Shown one piece after another: positions 32,867 through 45,439 of a stretch of DNA of 64,000 bases (position 1 is the stretch's first letter; each line of letters opens with the position of its first letter). Origin of the DNA: Sipunculus nudus (Eukaryota > Annelida > Sipuncula > Golfingiida > Sipunculidae); the NCBI GenBank assembly GCA_026874595.1, contig CM049311.1:77388453-77452452 (forward strand), given 5' to 3'. Below the pieces are notes generated by a model, which searched no databases, was not told where the DNA came from, and worked only from the letters and a program-made list of their open reading frames with translations. Position numbers and translations under genes: made by a program.

Positions 32867-32954
32867 ATGGCACGTTACTTGAGAAATTATTTATACTTGC
32901 CTTCTTGGATGTCCAGATTTCTGATTATATTGGCAGTTCCAGCACTGGGACTAG
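32867..32954 (+). CDS. Copy B exon 1: signal peptide
   Basis: ATG within TCATGGCACG; donor GTACGT after CTAG; phase 1. Nearly the same exon occurs in copy D at 63784-63871, which supports the start. Confidence 0.88.
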
Positions 32955-35900
32955 GTACGTAAACACCATATCTTTACATAACGTTTCCAGTATTTCTCCA
33001 TGCATCTCCGGTGGTTGTATACTAACCTTATATATAACTACTATATATAACCCACGTCCATGATATTGCTTTACTTCCCAGTCATGCACATACTCCTTCA
33101 GTATATATTATATTCACTATAACTGTACGACAGCTAGAAAATGGGCAGTCAACAAGCGACTAAAGGTATCCGCTAAATTAATGAGGCATGGTTAAAGTAA
33201 GTCATTGAATGTTTTTGACATGACATGACTCAAAATTTGTACCATCAGAGATGCCAAAGTTTCCCAAGACAGATGGATAAACGAAACTAAAAAAATTAAG
33301 GGCAGACGACAAGCCACAACAAGTATTTACAGAGCCATGGATAAAGTGAGGGATGGAAAGTGCCTTGGCATGACAGACTCAAAATCTGTGGCAGGAGAGA
33401 TGCAAGAGTGTCTCACGATGAAAAACGTCATGGCGTGAGGTGGTACGTTTGTCTAGAACAAATTCGTCCAAGTTATAAAAAAAATGATAAATTTCAGGTT
33501 TATACATTAATGAGCCTTTGAGATATGTGCAATTTTCTCCAAAAACAGCCTTATAGATGAATACCAAATGACGTTGATTGTAGGTGGACAAAAGCAGTCT
33601 TGTATACAAGATAAACCATTCCAAGATCTATTGATATGCACATTTTCCGGTGTATACACCAAACCAACCCTGAGAAAAAAAACCCAATATATTCTACGAA
33701 AACCAAAAGGTAGGTGGCGCCACTTGTCTGACCTATGATGGATCTATACTATGTGAAAACGATTGTAGGTGGCGACACAAGATTTGTATCTGATAGAGGT
33801 ATGATAAGTCTGTAGACATGCGGTATTTCAGGCTGATACATTTAACCATTCCTGAGATAAATGCATGAACGTATTCTACAAATACGTGATTGATGGTGGT
33901 ACCACTAGTATCGTGAATGAGAAATCTACCAAAGACGGATAACCATGTAAACTTTCAGGCCGAGACATCATAACTACTGAGAAAAGGGCATGGATGTATT
34001 TTATAAAAACGGAACGGCAGGTTGCGCTTCCTGTCTGCTCTACGATAAAGCTCTCCGAGAGGGATGAACAGGCACAATTTCAGGCGATTTTCAGAAAGAA
34101 AAAAAAAACAAACGGACGGATGGACGCCACGCCAAACAATTACAGATGGCGATACCGGTTTTGAGTACGGGATGGAGGTATCTAAGATCTATGGACATGC
34201 ACAATTTCATACCAATATGGCAAACTACTCCTGAGAAAAAAGGCATTTATGTATTCTAAAACTAGAAGGGAGGTGGCGCCACCTGTCTGGTCTACGAGGA
34301 AACTCTCCTAGATGGATGGATACGCCAAATGTCAGACCAATACAGTGAACTTCTCACGAAATATGAATGCTTTTCATGCACAGCAAACGCAAAGATGAAC
34401 GCCATGCATGTGCAGTTACAGATAGCGCCACCAGTCTCGAGTACGAGGTGCGGATATCCAGGATCTATGGACATACACCTTTTCAGCATAATACATTAAA
34501 CCAATCACGAATACGAGCATATGACAAAAGCATGGATGGACGCCGAGCGAAAATGATTGTAGGCGGCATCACCAGTCTCGCGTAGGAGATCGGGGTATCC
34601 GAGATCTCTGAACATGCACAATTTTAGCCCAACACATTGAACCACTCCTGAGATATGGGCTGTTATCACCAAGACATCTAAATTCATACTGCACGAAAAG
34701 GTGGCGCCAGTTAACGTGACTCAATAATTATGCTGGTTTCGGAAAGATCGGTCCGAAGGTCTCGTAGGAGCTCTCTGTGAACGAAGGCAGCGGCGGAGGA
34801 AGCCGCGTGAAAAAAGTATCCGCAAAGTTCTGTTTTGGCGAATACAATCATATGTCCTGGTTGCTTCAAGGGGGCAAGCATTCTTCGCATTCAGAACACT
34901 ATTTTGTCAAAGTGGAGATCCTAACTCTACATTATTAATTTGCAGTTCTCTTTTAAACATTGAGCCTATAGAACTACAGATACACATATAATATATACAC
35001 TCCTATCATTGCAACTACAATGTCTTTCATGTAGACTCGGCGACTTTGAATGTTATATCTGGATGTATAACCATCATGTTCATTGGAAAGGCTGAATTTT
35101 TTTGTTTACATTTAATGCATATAATATACCCATTTGTTTAATGGTGTATAAATCCCTCATTTAGTATTGTCACCGTATGAAGGTGATATTTTAGCTGTTT
35201 GACATTTAATATCACGGGGGCTTATTTAGAAGAGTTTTACATAATATGTTTTAACTATTTTCCAGTTTCAAGGGAATCGGGTATTGATATGTGTGGGACA
35301 CACAATTCAACGTATTCCAACACCATCGATATTCAAAAGAACCCGGAAACCACGAATGCTGAGAAATGTCAGTGCGATGTAAAACAGAGTTTTCAAGCTG
35401 TAATCAGCTTCAATTTTTCTCAGACAGTGGATATATGTGGCGAAGGATTTATTATTCACATCCAAGGGCACACTTCAATAAAGTGGTGTTCAAAAACAAC
35501 GGAAGCCTACTCAGAGATTGACCAAGTATATTACTCGAACGGACATGTCCAGATAATATACAAATCCAGTGGTAAGGAGGCCAACTCGAGCTGGTTCAGA
35601 GCAAGCATCATCGGTGAGTGTCTTCATGCTGATTTATATACTTGTTAGGATATAGCTGGAGCACTCAATTAAGTTTGAAACATAGGTAATTGTGACAGAA
35701 CTTTATTACTGATGAACTTTTGAACCTGGAAAACTAATCTAAATCATCATAATTTCCAACCATGACCAATAAGTCTTAATTTGGATTGAATATATCATGT
35801 GTTTGCATACATTCTAAAACAATTTCAGACCCTGAGTGAGATATAGTTAAGGATTATCGTGTGAATTACCCTGTTGTGTTTCGAAATAAGATAAGTTTTG

Positions 35901-38676
35901 CTTCTCATGTATATATGTCGCATTAAACTTAGGATAATTACTATGACATCGCGCATTGCACCAGTTTCATCAACTGCTTGTTCTGTAGGGTTTCAAAACA
36001 AATCTTGCGACCTGAACCCCCTCATTTCCGGACCAGATGACCTTTTTTTATGTTTTTCATTAAGTCTTTCTGAGTTGAACCTTCCCTTTTCCAAAATCTT
36101 GGACCCGCCCCTGAAATTTTATGCCCCCAATGATGATCACCTTCATGCGTGAAAGAATGGTCATAATGGTGATAGTAGGTCATGGCAACTCATGATAGTT
36201 GACTTCATTTATGTTATTTAATGTCTGAAGAAACGACTTTGAGATAATATTGCTGGTTACAGAAGTGCCAAAGCTTTAGATGATCATTTAATGGCCCTAC
36301 ATTTAACTTGCACATTTACACTCTGCATTTTCCTACTCTTTACATCAGGCATGGAAACATATTTTGTGTTGTGCACTCACATACCCTCCTGTTCCAAAGG
36401 AACTTTTTAATACTGTGTAAATATTTTTCCGGAAAGCTGGAATATGTACCTTTCCTCTTTTTTAATATATTCACACCAACATCATATTTATATCCCGTAT
36501 ATCTTTTCAAATATAAATTTAACTAGAATTTCCTTTTTTAATTTTACACTCGGCCTGAGATTTCTAAACAGATAAATGTAAAGTGTCTGCATGATGTATC
36601 CTTAATTGTGAAATATTTGTTTGCCAAGCACATATCTTCAGCAAGTTTTAAATAAAGTTTATTACAGCGTTTGTCTCTGGTACATTTTTGTGGTTCCAAC
36701 AGCATCAGGGAGAATGATTCATGTGGTCTGCAACATCAATAAAGCCAAGGACCCGCCGAGCCAACCGGACCAAGGAACAGCTGGAGATGCCAAAACTGCG
36801 CAGCCACCGGTTGGGCCAGAAAATCAGTCATCCTCACCGCCTGGTCATCCTCATCGCCAAGAAAAAGAACCAACTACACCAAGTGGTCCTGGATCAGGAG
36901 ATCAACCACCTTCATCGTCTAGTCCTGGGGCAGGAGATCAACCACCTCCATCGCCTAGGCCTGGATCACGAGATCTACCACCTCCAACGCCTAGGCCTGG
37001 ATCACGAGATCAACCACCTCCGACGCCTAGGTCTGGATTAGGAGACCAACCACCTACACCGCCTAGTACTGCATCAGGAGATCAACTACCTCCACCTCTC
37101 ATGGCTTCAAACCTGACCATCATACTAATCAGTGTAATTGGATTCGTAGCAGTCGGGTTTGTGGCCGGTTTTATTGGAGGGGTTGTTTTTGCACGCAGGT
37201 ATTTATATGTTAAATTGCATTTTACATTTAAATTCTAAATGGTTCTAAATTAGGAGATTGTTACAATGCATTGATCGTTTTAAATTGGTCGTTGAATGTT
37301 TGTGTTGTTTTTCTTATACCGCTCTGCCTCACGTAACATGAGATCCTCTTTTATTCAAACCTCATCGAGTCGAAAATTTTGTGAATCAACATTTAGTATA
37401 ACAGTTACTTTTTCTTCGTTTTAGGTATAGACCTGTACTTTAACAAGTATATTTTGTTATACCTGATACAAAATGCGGAGCGACTGTAGAAATAGTACCG
37501 ACGGGAAATGGTCTTAGTCAAGGAAAAAAGTCTGGGTGTCTATGTTCATTTTTGCCTATGGTTTTCATACATTTGATGTGTCTCTCTCTGGTAGCGAACT
37601 TGTAATGAGAAATTCATGATTTATTAGTACACATAACATGCAATTGGGAAGATCTTCACGGGGTCTCGAACCAGCAATCGAGTGGTAACAAGTCCTATGC
37701 GTCACAAATGCGCCATGCAAGACGAGTTGGAATTCAGGGGTCGAGTGGGAATATTTAAATCTACTATTGAGAATTGGTCAAAGTTGTAAAAATGAGGCTT
37801 AATTTTTGTTAAGCGTTCATGCAAAAAGATTAAAAAAAAATAACCCTCAACCGTTTCTTAACTGCCTGCCACAATAGCGTACTCCGTCTCGCGCTTCGCG
37901 TGAACAAGGTGGAGTCACTGGTTTATTTGTAAACCCTAACCCTTGAAATACACCAAAGACACGTCGGATAGCCGTGATCTGTGTGTATACAAGCGCCTCG
38001 AGGGCGCAACACAACGTATGTGTTTGGCGTAGGGAGGTCATGTGCACATAGGCCAAGTGGTGTTTACAAGCAGAGGGTGGAATCATGACGGATATGAGCA
38101 TGTTGAATCGCGTGAAGAAAGGATTAATTATACATTATAAGGGGCTAAGATATAAATGAAAGGCTGTAGGATACAATTAACGCACAGAGGAGTAAGTTTG
38201 ATCCATCATTTGAACACTTAACAAGTATCCGTTATGGATAAAAGAGTCCAGACCAGTAGGTACTGATTGTAAAGTCGCACCCAAAAGGCATTTGGTTTGT
38301 ATTTGAACTGAGACCATAATCGTTGATCGTCAATTTACCAGTTAATATATTGTTACAATAAAGAGTATATTCAATCTTTCAAATAAACATCTTTCACGGG
38401 TGAGATACAATGTTACTTACATATAACTCTATATTCAGGTTGAAGAAACGTAAACCTGAAGGTAAACCTTACACTGGAACGGAGACTGAGCCGCGGTATG
38501 ATGAGCTGACGCTGAACGACCACACCAACCAAGCATTTACACCTGGTGACACCTCACGTGATGTTAATCCACAACATCCTCTGGGTCATGTCAGCAGTAT
38601 TGATCAATATGAAGAACTGTCTACAACAAGCAGAGGAGAAAACCGTCACTACACATCACTGCAACACAACAATTGA
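32867..38676 (+). CDS. Intact CUB-like ITAM receptor, copy B (4 exons, 389 aa)
   Basis: Exons 32867-32954, 35266-35613, 36703-37198 and 38439-38676 total 1170 nt, an exact multiple of three, with GT/AG junctions and phases 1, 1, 2. Residues 1-29 are the signal peptide (LIILAVPALGL). Residues 30 to about 158 form an ectodomain with six cysteines (MCG, CQC, ICG, WCS, VVC); its end, HVQIIYKSSGKEANSSWFRA, resembles the final strands of CUB domains. N-glycosylation motifs include NST and NSS. A Pro-rich stalk has about six 12-residue repeats (GSRDQPPPTPRP type). One helix spans about 285-308, with GxxxG-like spacing (AGFIGG). The tail of about 80 residues has YDEL at 331, YEEL at 368 and YTSL at 382; the last two are separated by ten residues, within the ITAM range. 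It is probably a surface receptor signalling through SH2 proteins; the ligand is unknown. Neighbouring copies A, C and D are paralogs. Confidence 0.85.
33133..34847 (-). mobile_element. Old non-autonomous Helitron in intron 1 of copy B
   Basis: On the minus strand the element ends in CTAG (complement of 33133-33136), preceded by a decayed GTCG/TGAC hairpin (plus strand CAGTCAACAAGCGACT). It starts with a hairpin matching that of the Helitron at 58643 (plus strand GTATCCGCAAAGTTCTGTTT then TGGCGAATACAA, ending at 34847). The interior is a degenerate array of ~135-140-bp units, many with a GGTGGCGCCACC-like palindrome (for example near 33713 and 34273). No Rep/helicase frame is present. Confidence 0.75.
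35266..35613 (+). CDS. Copy B exon 2: CUB-like domain
   Basis: Acceptor CTATTTTCCAG, donor GTGAGT, 348 nt, phase 1 to 1. Compared with copy A, most codon differences change the amino acid, and two codons are missing after CQCDV. Confidence 0.9.
35614..36702 (+). other. Intron 2 of copy B
   Basis: About 1.1 kb, strikingly similar to intron 2 of copy A over its first ~600 bases. A conserved open frame at 35898-36152 is only a consequence of that identity; copy C does not keep it. Confidence 0.75.
36703..37198 (+). CDS. Copy B exon 3: Pro-rich stalk and transmembrane helix
   Basis: Acceptor TGGTTCCAACAG, donor GTATTT, 496 nt, phase 1 to 2. The stalk comes from 36-bp tandem units between about 36890 and 37100, each centred on GGAGATCAACCACCT or a variant. 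The overlapping open frame starting at 36721 is a shadow produced by the same repeat. Confidence 0.9.
36885..37100 (+). repeat. 36-bp coding minisatellite in copy B stalk (about 6 units)
   Basis: Units read GSGDQPPSSSSP, GAGDQPPPSPRP, GSRDLPPPTPRP, GSRDQPPPTPRS, GLGDQPPTPPST and ASGDQLPPP. Copy A has about one unit and copy C about eight. Confidence 0.9.
37199..38438 (+). other. Intron 3 of copy B
   Basis: Contains a tRNA-derived SINE fragment on the minus strand at about 37658-37725. No extra exon is seen. Confidence 0.7.
37658..37725 (-). mobile_element. tRNA-derived SINE fragment
   Basis: The minus strand reads TGGCGCATTTGTGACGC (A box-like), then TGCTGGTTCGAGACCCC (B box GGTTCGAGACC). 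Only the B-box end survives in the copy C paralog near 55030-55065. Confidence 0.62.
38439..38676 (+). CDS. Copy B exon 4: cytoplasmic tail with YxxL motifs
   Basis: Acceptor TATATTCAG, enters in phase 2, stop TGA 38674-38676. Three YxxL motifs (YDEL, YEEL, YTSL). The last two form YEELSTTSRGENRHYTSL, an ITAM-like spacing. A poly(A) signal follows at 39197-39202. Confidence 0.9.
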
Positions 38677-40490
38677 TATAAACATATTACGTTCATGCTA
38701 TATATCATCTATTCTTCGTGATAGATATGTGAATGTGTCTGTATTGTGTGCACAACAATAATATTTGAAAATTTAGCACATATATTTGGTATCGTTCTTG
38801 GTATAAAATATCATAAAAGTGACATGAATTAGCAGTTTAAAGAATATTTTGTTTTGTAGGATTGGGTATGCATTATGTATCTTTTTTAGGACAGACAGGG
38901 CAGCATACGGGGTAGAATTAAATCAGGCGCAACGGGCGCGCCCCTTCGTTCTCGAAAAAAAAGGGCAATAGTCATATATACACTAAATATCGAGAAGCAG
39001 CGCCGGATCATGCAGTTATGAGTAAAATTTACTTGCCCTACCGATACACCATTTAACCTGTGCCAAGTTGTTGAGCCGCTTCCTTTTAAAGGTTTACTGT
39101 ACCCACCCCTGTTATAAACCCAAACCGGAAGCTTGCCGTACACACCCATATCATTACCTTACTGTTTTGTCAATATTTCAAATGTGAGTATTGTAAATAA
39201 ACAATCATTCAGACTAAAACTAAATTAATCATACATGTCTCCCTACCTATGGGCCTCCCATCCCCGCATTTGAGGTAAAAATATGGACTACTTCAAAAGT
39301 TTGGGGTTCACAAAAATGCTAGATATCCGAAGTTTTGACTGTGATGAGTAAGTTTAATGTTAACAGTTTTTCAACTCATTCGAGATATTGGTTGAATAAA
39401 TTTCATGTATAAAAATTTAACAAAAAATACTGAGTGGTTATAGGATTCACATTCTTTTTTATATCTGCTGATTTGAATTTCAAGGTCAAGATCAATAGTT
39501 TTCGAAGACATCAGAGATTTTAGTAGATCTAATTCACGTGTCAAAATTCAGGAAAAAAGTATTGAGATGTTCAAAAGTTATAGCGTTAACAAATATTTTT
39601 ATTTCTACTGATTTGACCTTGAAGATGAAGGGCAAGGTCAAACACATCTGAGATTTCCGAAGAAGCATTTAACGAGTCACATTTCAAGAAAATATACTGA
39701 GTTGTTTAAAAGTTAGTGTTCATTGATAAATTCTATTCCAGATTATTTGACCTTGAAGGTCAGGGTCACCAACTTGTGTATCATTTTTTTATAGAGTATG
39801 TTAAGGGCACCGGTTTTCAAACTCATTCAATATTGGTAGAAATAATTTAAATTGAATGGTAAGATAATGAGTGATTCAATAGTTATCGTGTTCACAAGAA
39901 ATGACACAGACGACGCCGACAACTAAGGACAACAACGATTACGACAGACAAAACGCTATATCGCTTTTCTTCAGTAACCTTGGACAGTTTACGTTAATTT
40001 ATGAATCCAGATATGATATTTTGATGTATTCAAGGCTTGGAGTAAAAATGAAATACATTTGCAATTTGCATTTGAAAATATCGTATTTTCATTATTTGAA
40101 TTTAAATGAAAATTTGTCAGTGTTCATCTGCTTTTGTATGGAAACATTTTTATTTTAACAGAAAATGCAGATTTCATTTCCTCTCTTGTGAAAATAAGAA
40201 AAAAATCATTCATGTATAACCATGAATATTATTATGTATAAACATGAATATTAAAACTATTAATTTGCATAATATATTTCCTGTCTGTTACTGTAATGTG
40301 GACGCAAAATATTTTTCAATAATTTTTTGTTACATACATTCATGAAATAAAGCATTGGACAGTGTAAGAGAACAACGAGACCTGGGCATAGCTAAGGAAC
40401 ACATCTAAATTTATCGAAGCACTTTGCCATAAATGGGATTGGTATAACATTCATTTTGCACATAATAAAACTATGTATTTAAAATATATT
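38677..40490. other. 3' flank of copy B with degenerate tandem repeats
   Basis: Holds the 3' UTR up to the AATAAA at 39197. About 39290-39900 is a degenerate array built on TTTGACCTTGAAGGTCAAGG-like words, at spacings of roughly 120-160 bp. The same material near 55520-55930 is partly inverted. No gene. Confidence 0.55.
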
Positions 40491-43400
40491 ATATTAAGCT
40501 CAGCTGACCTTCAGTCATGCTGAGCTACAACGATTACCGTTAGTCCGTCCTTATGACTTCATGTCCAATCGTCTGTCCGTTGACAGTTCCTAAATAGAAC
40601 ATGTCACAAGAAAGGTCATTAGGATATCAAGGACTCCTTGGATTACTGTTTTTCCACAAGTTCCTGTCTTCTTTTGTAATTTCAAGAAAATTATACCAGC
40701 CGGTTCCTCAGAATTGTTGATGACACAGTATTGAAAATTCTTACATTAAACAATATATTGTACATTCAACTATATAATTAATTCGGAGTTGGGTTATGTT
40801 AGACCACGGTTTACCTCCTTCCGTTCTGATTTGACTCTCCAAATCCGGCAGACTTATCGGTGAAGTGCTCTTCTGGGACAACTTTGATTTATTTTGCGGG
40901 ATCATGCACTATTAAGCTGAATAATGAATAATTTTAATATTTCCCCATTAGGTGCTCCTATTTCATTTGTACTGCAAGGTCCACCACGCCTGTGACGCTT
41001 TTTCAGGAGGTGCCTCGGGGATTTCCATTGGACTGTTAAAACCGTGGCCAGAGCGCATGTCCTGCCCAAAAGGCATTTCCGTGCAATACGCGGTCACGCG
41101 GGTCCACTATAATCTCCATAGATCCCCAATTATATCCATTGTAACGCCTTTAAAAGAATTTTCTCTCTCAAAAGAAAGTAAAGATTTTTAATCCAAAGAC
41201 CACATGACTCCGCTTTCAAAGCGAGGGCTTTTCAATTTGGTCAACACTGGGCACTGAGTCAAGTGAGTGACTACCGTTTGACAATTTTTATGGGTTACAG
41301 GTATGTTGATTTTTATACACTCAAAAATATCATTCCATTTCAAAAGTTCGGCAAAGTAATGTGTTTTATGATTTAAAAAAAAGAAGCCTTACAACTTAAA
41401 TATCATTCGGGTTGGGGTTGGTGTGGTGGTGGTGGTGGGGGGTCACATATATTTGTTAAGATCCGTTGTCTATAGGGACGGTCAAGCATAATAAAATATC
41501 ACCTGTACATCTTTAAATTGATAACAAACTAGAATCTGAAATCAGAGCGCACAGACCTCCATCAGAATCTCCTTTATTATCAGCCATGTGTTCACGTTTA
41601 TGCGTTTCATGTGTGAACGCTGTCATGCTTCAGTAACACGAGATCACCTTGCGAGTAGCAGAATAAATAAATACAAATAGGTGGCTTCCACACGTGGACA
41701 AACAATGGTCCTTTGTTATAATGGTTTATAAGAAAATTTATATTGTAGTGATTCTTATTACCCAAAAATGAAATGGACTATTGATGTGACTTTACCCTAA
41801 CCCTCTACAAATGTTCAGGAAAACATTTTCACCTGGCACGCTTTTTCAGGAGGCGACCTGAAATCCCCACTGAACCCTATTTCCATTATATCGCCTGTTA
41901 AGGAAGTTTACTCTGTCAAAAGGAAGTAAAGATTTTAAATTCAAGCGCGAAACACATGTCCCCACGAATCTTTTAAAAGGGAGCATTTTTTCGTTGCGTG
42001 GACACAAAGAGCTGAAACCCTTTACACGATTACCGCTTTATAGGTTTATAAGTATGTTGATTTTTATACATTCAGAAGTATCTTTCTATGATAACCATGG
42101 TTTTGAGGGTTTTGCCGATTTTTTGGTTGTTTGAAAAAAGTGTTTTTCAAAAGGAAGCCCTGGGGGATATTGCACACACTTCTAAGGGTCCCCAATCACT
42201 TGGGGACTTTGAAACCCCCGCCAGAATCTACTAATCAGTCGTTCGTTCATACGTGCACGTCTACTCGGGGACAAAGGAATAGGCATTTAAAATTATTCCT
42301 TTGTGAAATTGTGATTATGGCACCTATACTTAAAAAAATATATTATGGTGATTTCGATTACCTCCAAAAATGTAATGGATTACGAATGCAGTTAAACTCC
42401 ATCCCTCCACAAATTTTTAGCAAAATCGGTATATTAAATTGTGTTAATTTGCTGAATGACAATGCAACGAACCAAGGCTGAAGTGGTTTCGTGCTAAATA
42501 CTTTCATCGAAATATATCATACTGCTTTCTTTTTATCTGGGAGAGTTGTCAATTTTGCAACAGGCTTGCTAATTCCATGACAATTTACAGTACTTAAACC
42601 AAAAATTAAATACTGTTGGAATATATTTTTCTAGGCCTATCTTTTTCACATTGACAACTTTACGTGTGTATACAAATAACGCATGTGTCTGTAAACATGC
42701 CTAAGACTATACCCTCAACTGACTACATTTAATAAACATCGTGTTTTACGGTGTCGCCTGAGCTTCAACCAATACAAAGCATCTTTCATATAATTTCAGT
42801 GTAGAATGCTTCTTTATACAATCGTTATATCTACGACATTTCCCAAGCAATGAAGCTGTCGGACCTATGTTGTTTATCTGGAAAAAATTACCTTTTTTGT
42901 GATTTCTGGAATAGAATAATTTTTCTTTCTATGTTGATATTTTGGGGGAGGGTGTTCCTCGAAAATTCTAGCAGTAGTAATCTTTATATCATTTATGTGA
43001 AACACATGACAACATCTCATTACAGATTTTCCTTCATTTTCACCCTTTTTATAAGTACTTTTGAGACTGCCATGGATTCTACGGTAATCATGTTAATTTC
43101 CCAACAGTAAGCCCATTTACTGTCCTGAAACAGACAATGCTTGTCTGATATTTTTTTTTGTTCCTGACTACATTAACTTGTATTTTACAACAGCAATTCT
43201 GTTAACCGAAAGGTGGTGCGTTGGCTTTATGGATTTTACTGAAATTTTCTATGCATTTTCTCTTATATCTTGACTGTCAAATCACGGTAATTTTTTCGGT
43301 TTCTAAGCAGTGGCAGTACACTGTTCTGATATTTTGTGGGCTTCTTTTCTTTAGGATTGGTTTATAAGGTGTATACAATGGTGGTGCCAGTTTTATTTTT

Positions 43401-43645
43401 ATTAATTTCATAAAATTTTACTTGTACCTTTATGGACTGTCAAATCACAGTTGTGCCATTTCCCAATGTCCAACAGTCTTTCTCATAAAATAACAAAAAA
43501 CCGTAATTTTTTTATAATTATATTTTTAAAATTATGATTATTTTATGATTATATTAGTATTGTTTTATTGTATCTTAATATTCATTTCTATACATTCCTT
43601 GCCTCCCTTTCAAAGGAATACATGTGCTCATATTTTGGCTTTTTT
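40491..43645. other. No gene; repeats and a local duplication
   Basis: GCTCAGCTGACCTTCAGTCATGCTGAGC-type palindromic sequence at about 40498-40526 is shared with 56116-56145. The segments at about 40990-41260 and 41835-42040 are diverged copies of each other (GACGCTTTTTCAGGAGG, TAAAGATTTT). The part from about 42990 to 43640 is collinear with 56575-57185. Confidence 0.55.
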
Positions 43646-44375
43646 AGCCCTCAGCCCTTAGGCTGATGGGTTATTGTCGTCAACCAAGCTGTCCGTCCGT
43701 CCGTCCGTCCGGCGTCCGTTAACTTTTACCTTGTGAGCGGGATATCTTGAAAAGGATTCACCGTCAGAATTTTATTTCCTCGGTAAAGATGTATATCGAC
43801 AAAATCTCGGTCAAGTTCGAAGATGGGTGACCTTGACCTATTATTCTACATTTTAGAGCTGATTATAGAAAAACCCTTAGATGCTTATTACTCAGGAACC
43901 ATTTGGTGGATTTTCACAAAACTTACTATGATTATTGGGACTGATAGTATGTAGCTGCTATACAAGTTTTGGGGCGCCACCTACAATTTCTGATTTTTAA
44001 TGAATTTTTCTTAGATTTCTCAACTTTGGCCTTGTGAGCGGGATATCTCTAAAAGGATTCACAATAGGAATTTTATTTCTTTGGTGAAGATGCATATCGA
44101 CAAAATCTCGATCAAGTTCGAAGAATGGTGACCTTGGCCTACTTTTCTAGGTCACAGAGCTTATAATAGAATAAAACTTCGAAGCTTATTTTTCAGGAAG
44201 CATTTGTTGGATTGTTATGAATCATGGTACATACCTCTCCATTTTAAATTTATAACTGGGACATGTACAGATATACATCCATGTGAGAACAGATATTTAG
44301 TAGTTGCTATTGTTACCACCTCTAAACACTGTTCTTTTGGCTGAGGGCTTTTGTCAGCTGCTGCTGATATTCTAG
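43646..44375 (+). mobile_element. Small non-autonomous Helitron with an empty site in the paralog
   Basis: The 3' end is a TCAGC-TGCT-GCTGA hairpin at 44354-44367, 4 nt, then CTAG at 44372-44375, followed by T. An 11-bp inverted repeat (AGCCCTCAGCC at 43646, GGCTGAGGGCT at 44339) marks the subterminal parts. The interior holds two copies, 300 bp apart, of CTTGTGAGCGGGATATCT plus what follows, and a GTCC microsatellite near 43690-43711. The paralogous site near 57195-57215 lacks the whole insert. No coding sequence. Confidence 0.8.
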
Positions 44376-45439
44376 TTACCAGTTTGTTTGTTAAAAAAAA
44401 TGGTATATTGCTTCTATTGGTTCTTTTTATTAGTAACTAGCTGATAAACCCTGTATACCGGGCTTTTTACCGGGGTTAGGGAGATATATATAAACTGAGA
44501 TGTGGAATGTAAGCTAATTTTTATTCTAAAAGTTAAAAGAAAATGTAGGTTTTCAGTGGGATACTGTCTCAATAAGATATGTACAAATATTTTTACATTT
44601 ATTTTGTAGCGCTCTGCTCGTGGCAAAAAAAAATATCATATCCCGTTAATTGTGTTTACCTTGAAGACCTGGGTAGTGATAAAGTTTACATTGCGAACCG
44701 GAATGAGCCGCTTGGGCATTCAGTTGTCCGATGATATTTGACTAGTTTCTATCGTTGGACTTATAAAGAACAGGTTGATGTGAGGAACACATGAAAGAAT
44801 AATTAAATGTATATTGCAAGGAAACTGTTCCTGAAGAAAGGTACAGGAATAGAAGAAGCGGACCCAAGGGTCCTGAAACCCCCGCCACCACTGTTCCTGA
44901 AACTGGCACCTTGAATGGGGTTTGTCATTAATCCTCCTGGGTCGAACCCTTCATTTCATAAAGCGAGAAACATTTGTTTTTCCCTTTACTGACCTCGCAC
45001 GTGGGTAAGAGCCTGTGTCCAATGAAAGGCCAGACATGCTGAAATCTCTCAATGAAAGCAAGCGTTATTCATATGAACAATAGTCTGAGGTTGAGTGACC
45101 ACGATGCACGCTTTCCGGTCGTTGCCGAAGGCAGTTCGACTGTGCTCGGTCTAACCTCAGTGCTAGTCACATCAGATGAATCAGACACCTTTTTGTCATA
45201 TAAATAACATACCAATAAAATGCCGACCAAATAAAATCTCCGTGCCGGTGGATTATTTTCGGAAATGACTTCAGCAGTTTCTTATATGTTGTTAGCGGTC
45301 CTTCGAAATAAATGCATCAACAGTGATTAAACAAAGTGACACCTGGTCTCATATGAAAGCTGAAAAACTGCTCTTTCTAAAGAAGTAAACAAAGTGTTTA
45401 ATCTCTGACGTACGAGAGTCCCTGCAAATCCTGTTACGA
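44376..45439. other. No gene recognised
   Basis: About 44390-44440 and 45160 onward match unit C (57215-57270 and 57300 onward). The middle part (44440-45150) has no counterpart there, so it was inserted here or deleted there. No domain. Confidence 0.5.

Noticed and set aside
36721-37041. Second plus-strand frame over the copy B stalk
   Set aside because: It is a shadow frame produced by the 36-bp coding repeat. The phase 1 to 2 exon frame carries the cysteine, stalk and membrane helix.
42131-42481. 116-codon frame as a gene
   Set aside because: No recognisable domain, no splice context, no counterpart kept in unit C; its upstream neighbour is a local repeat.
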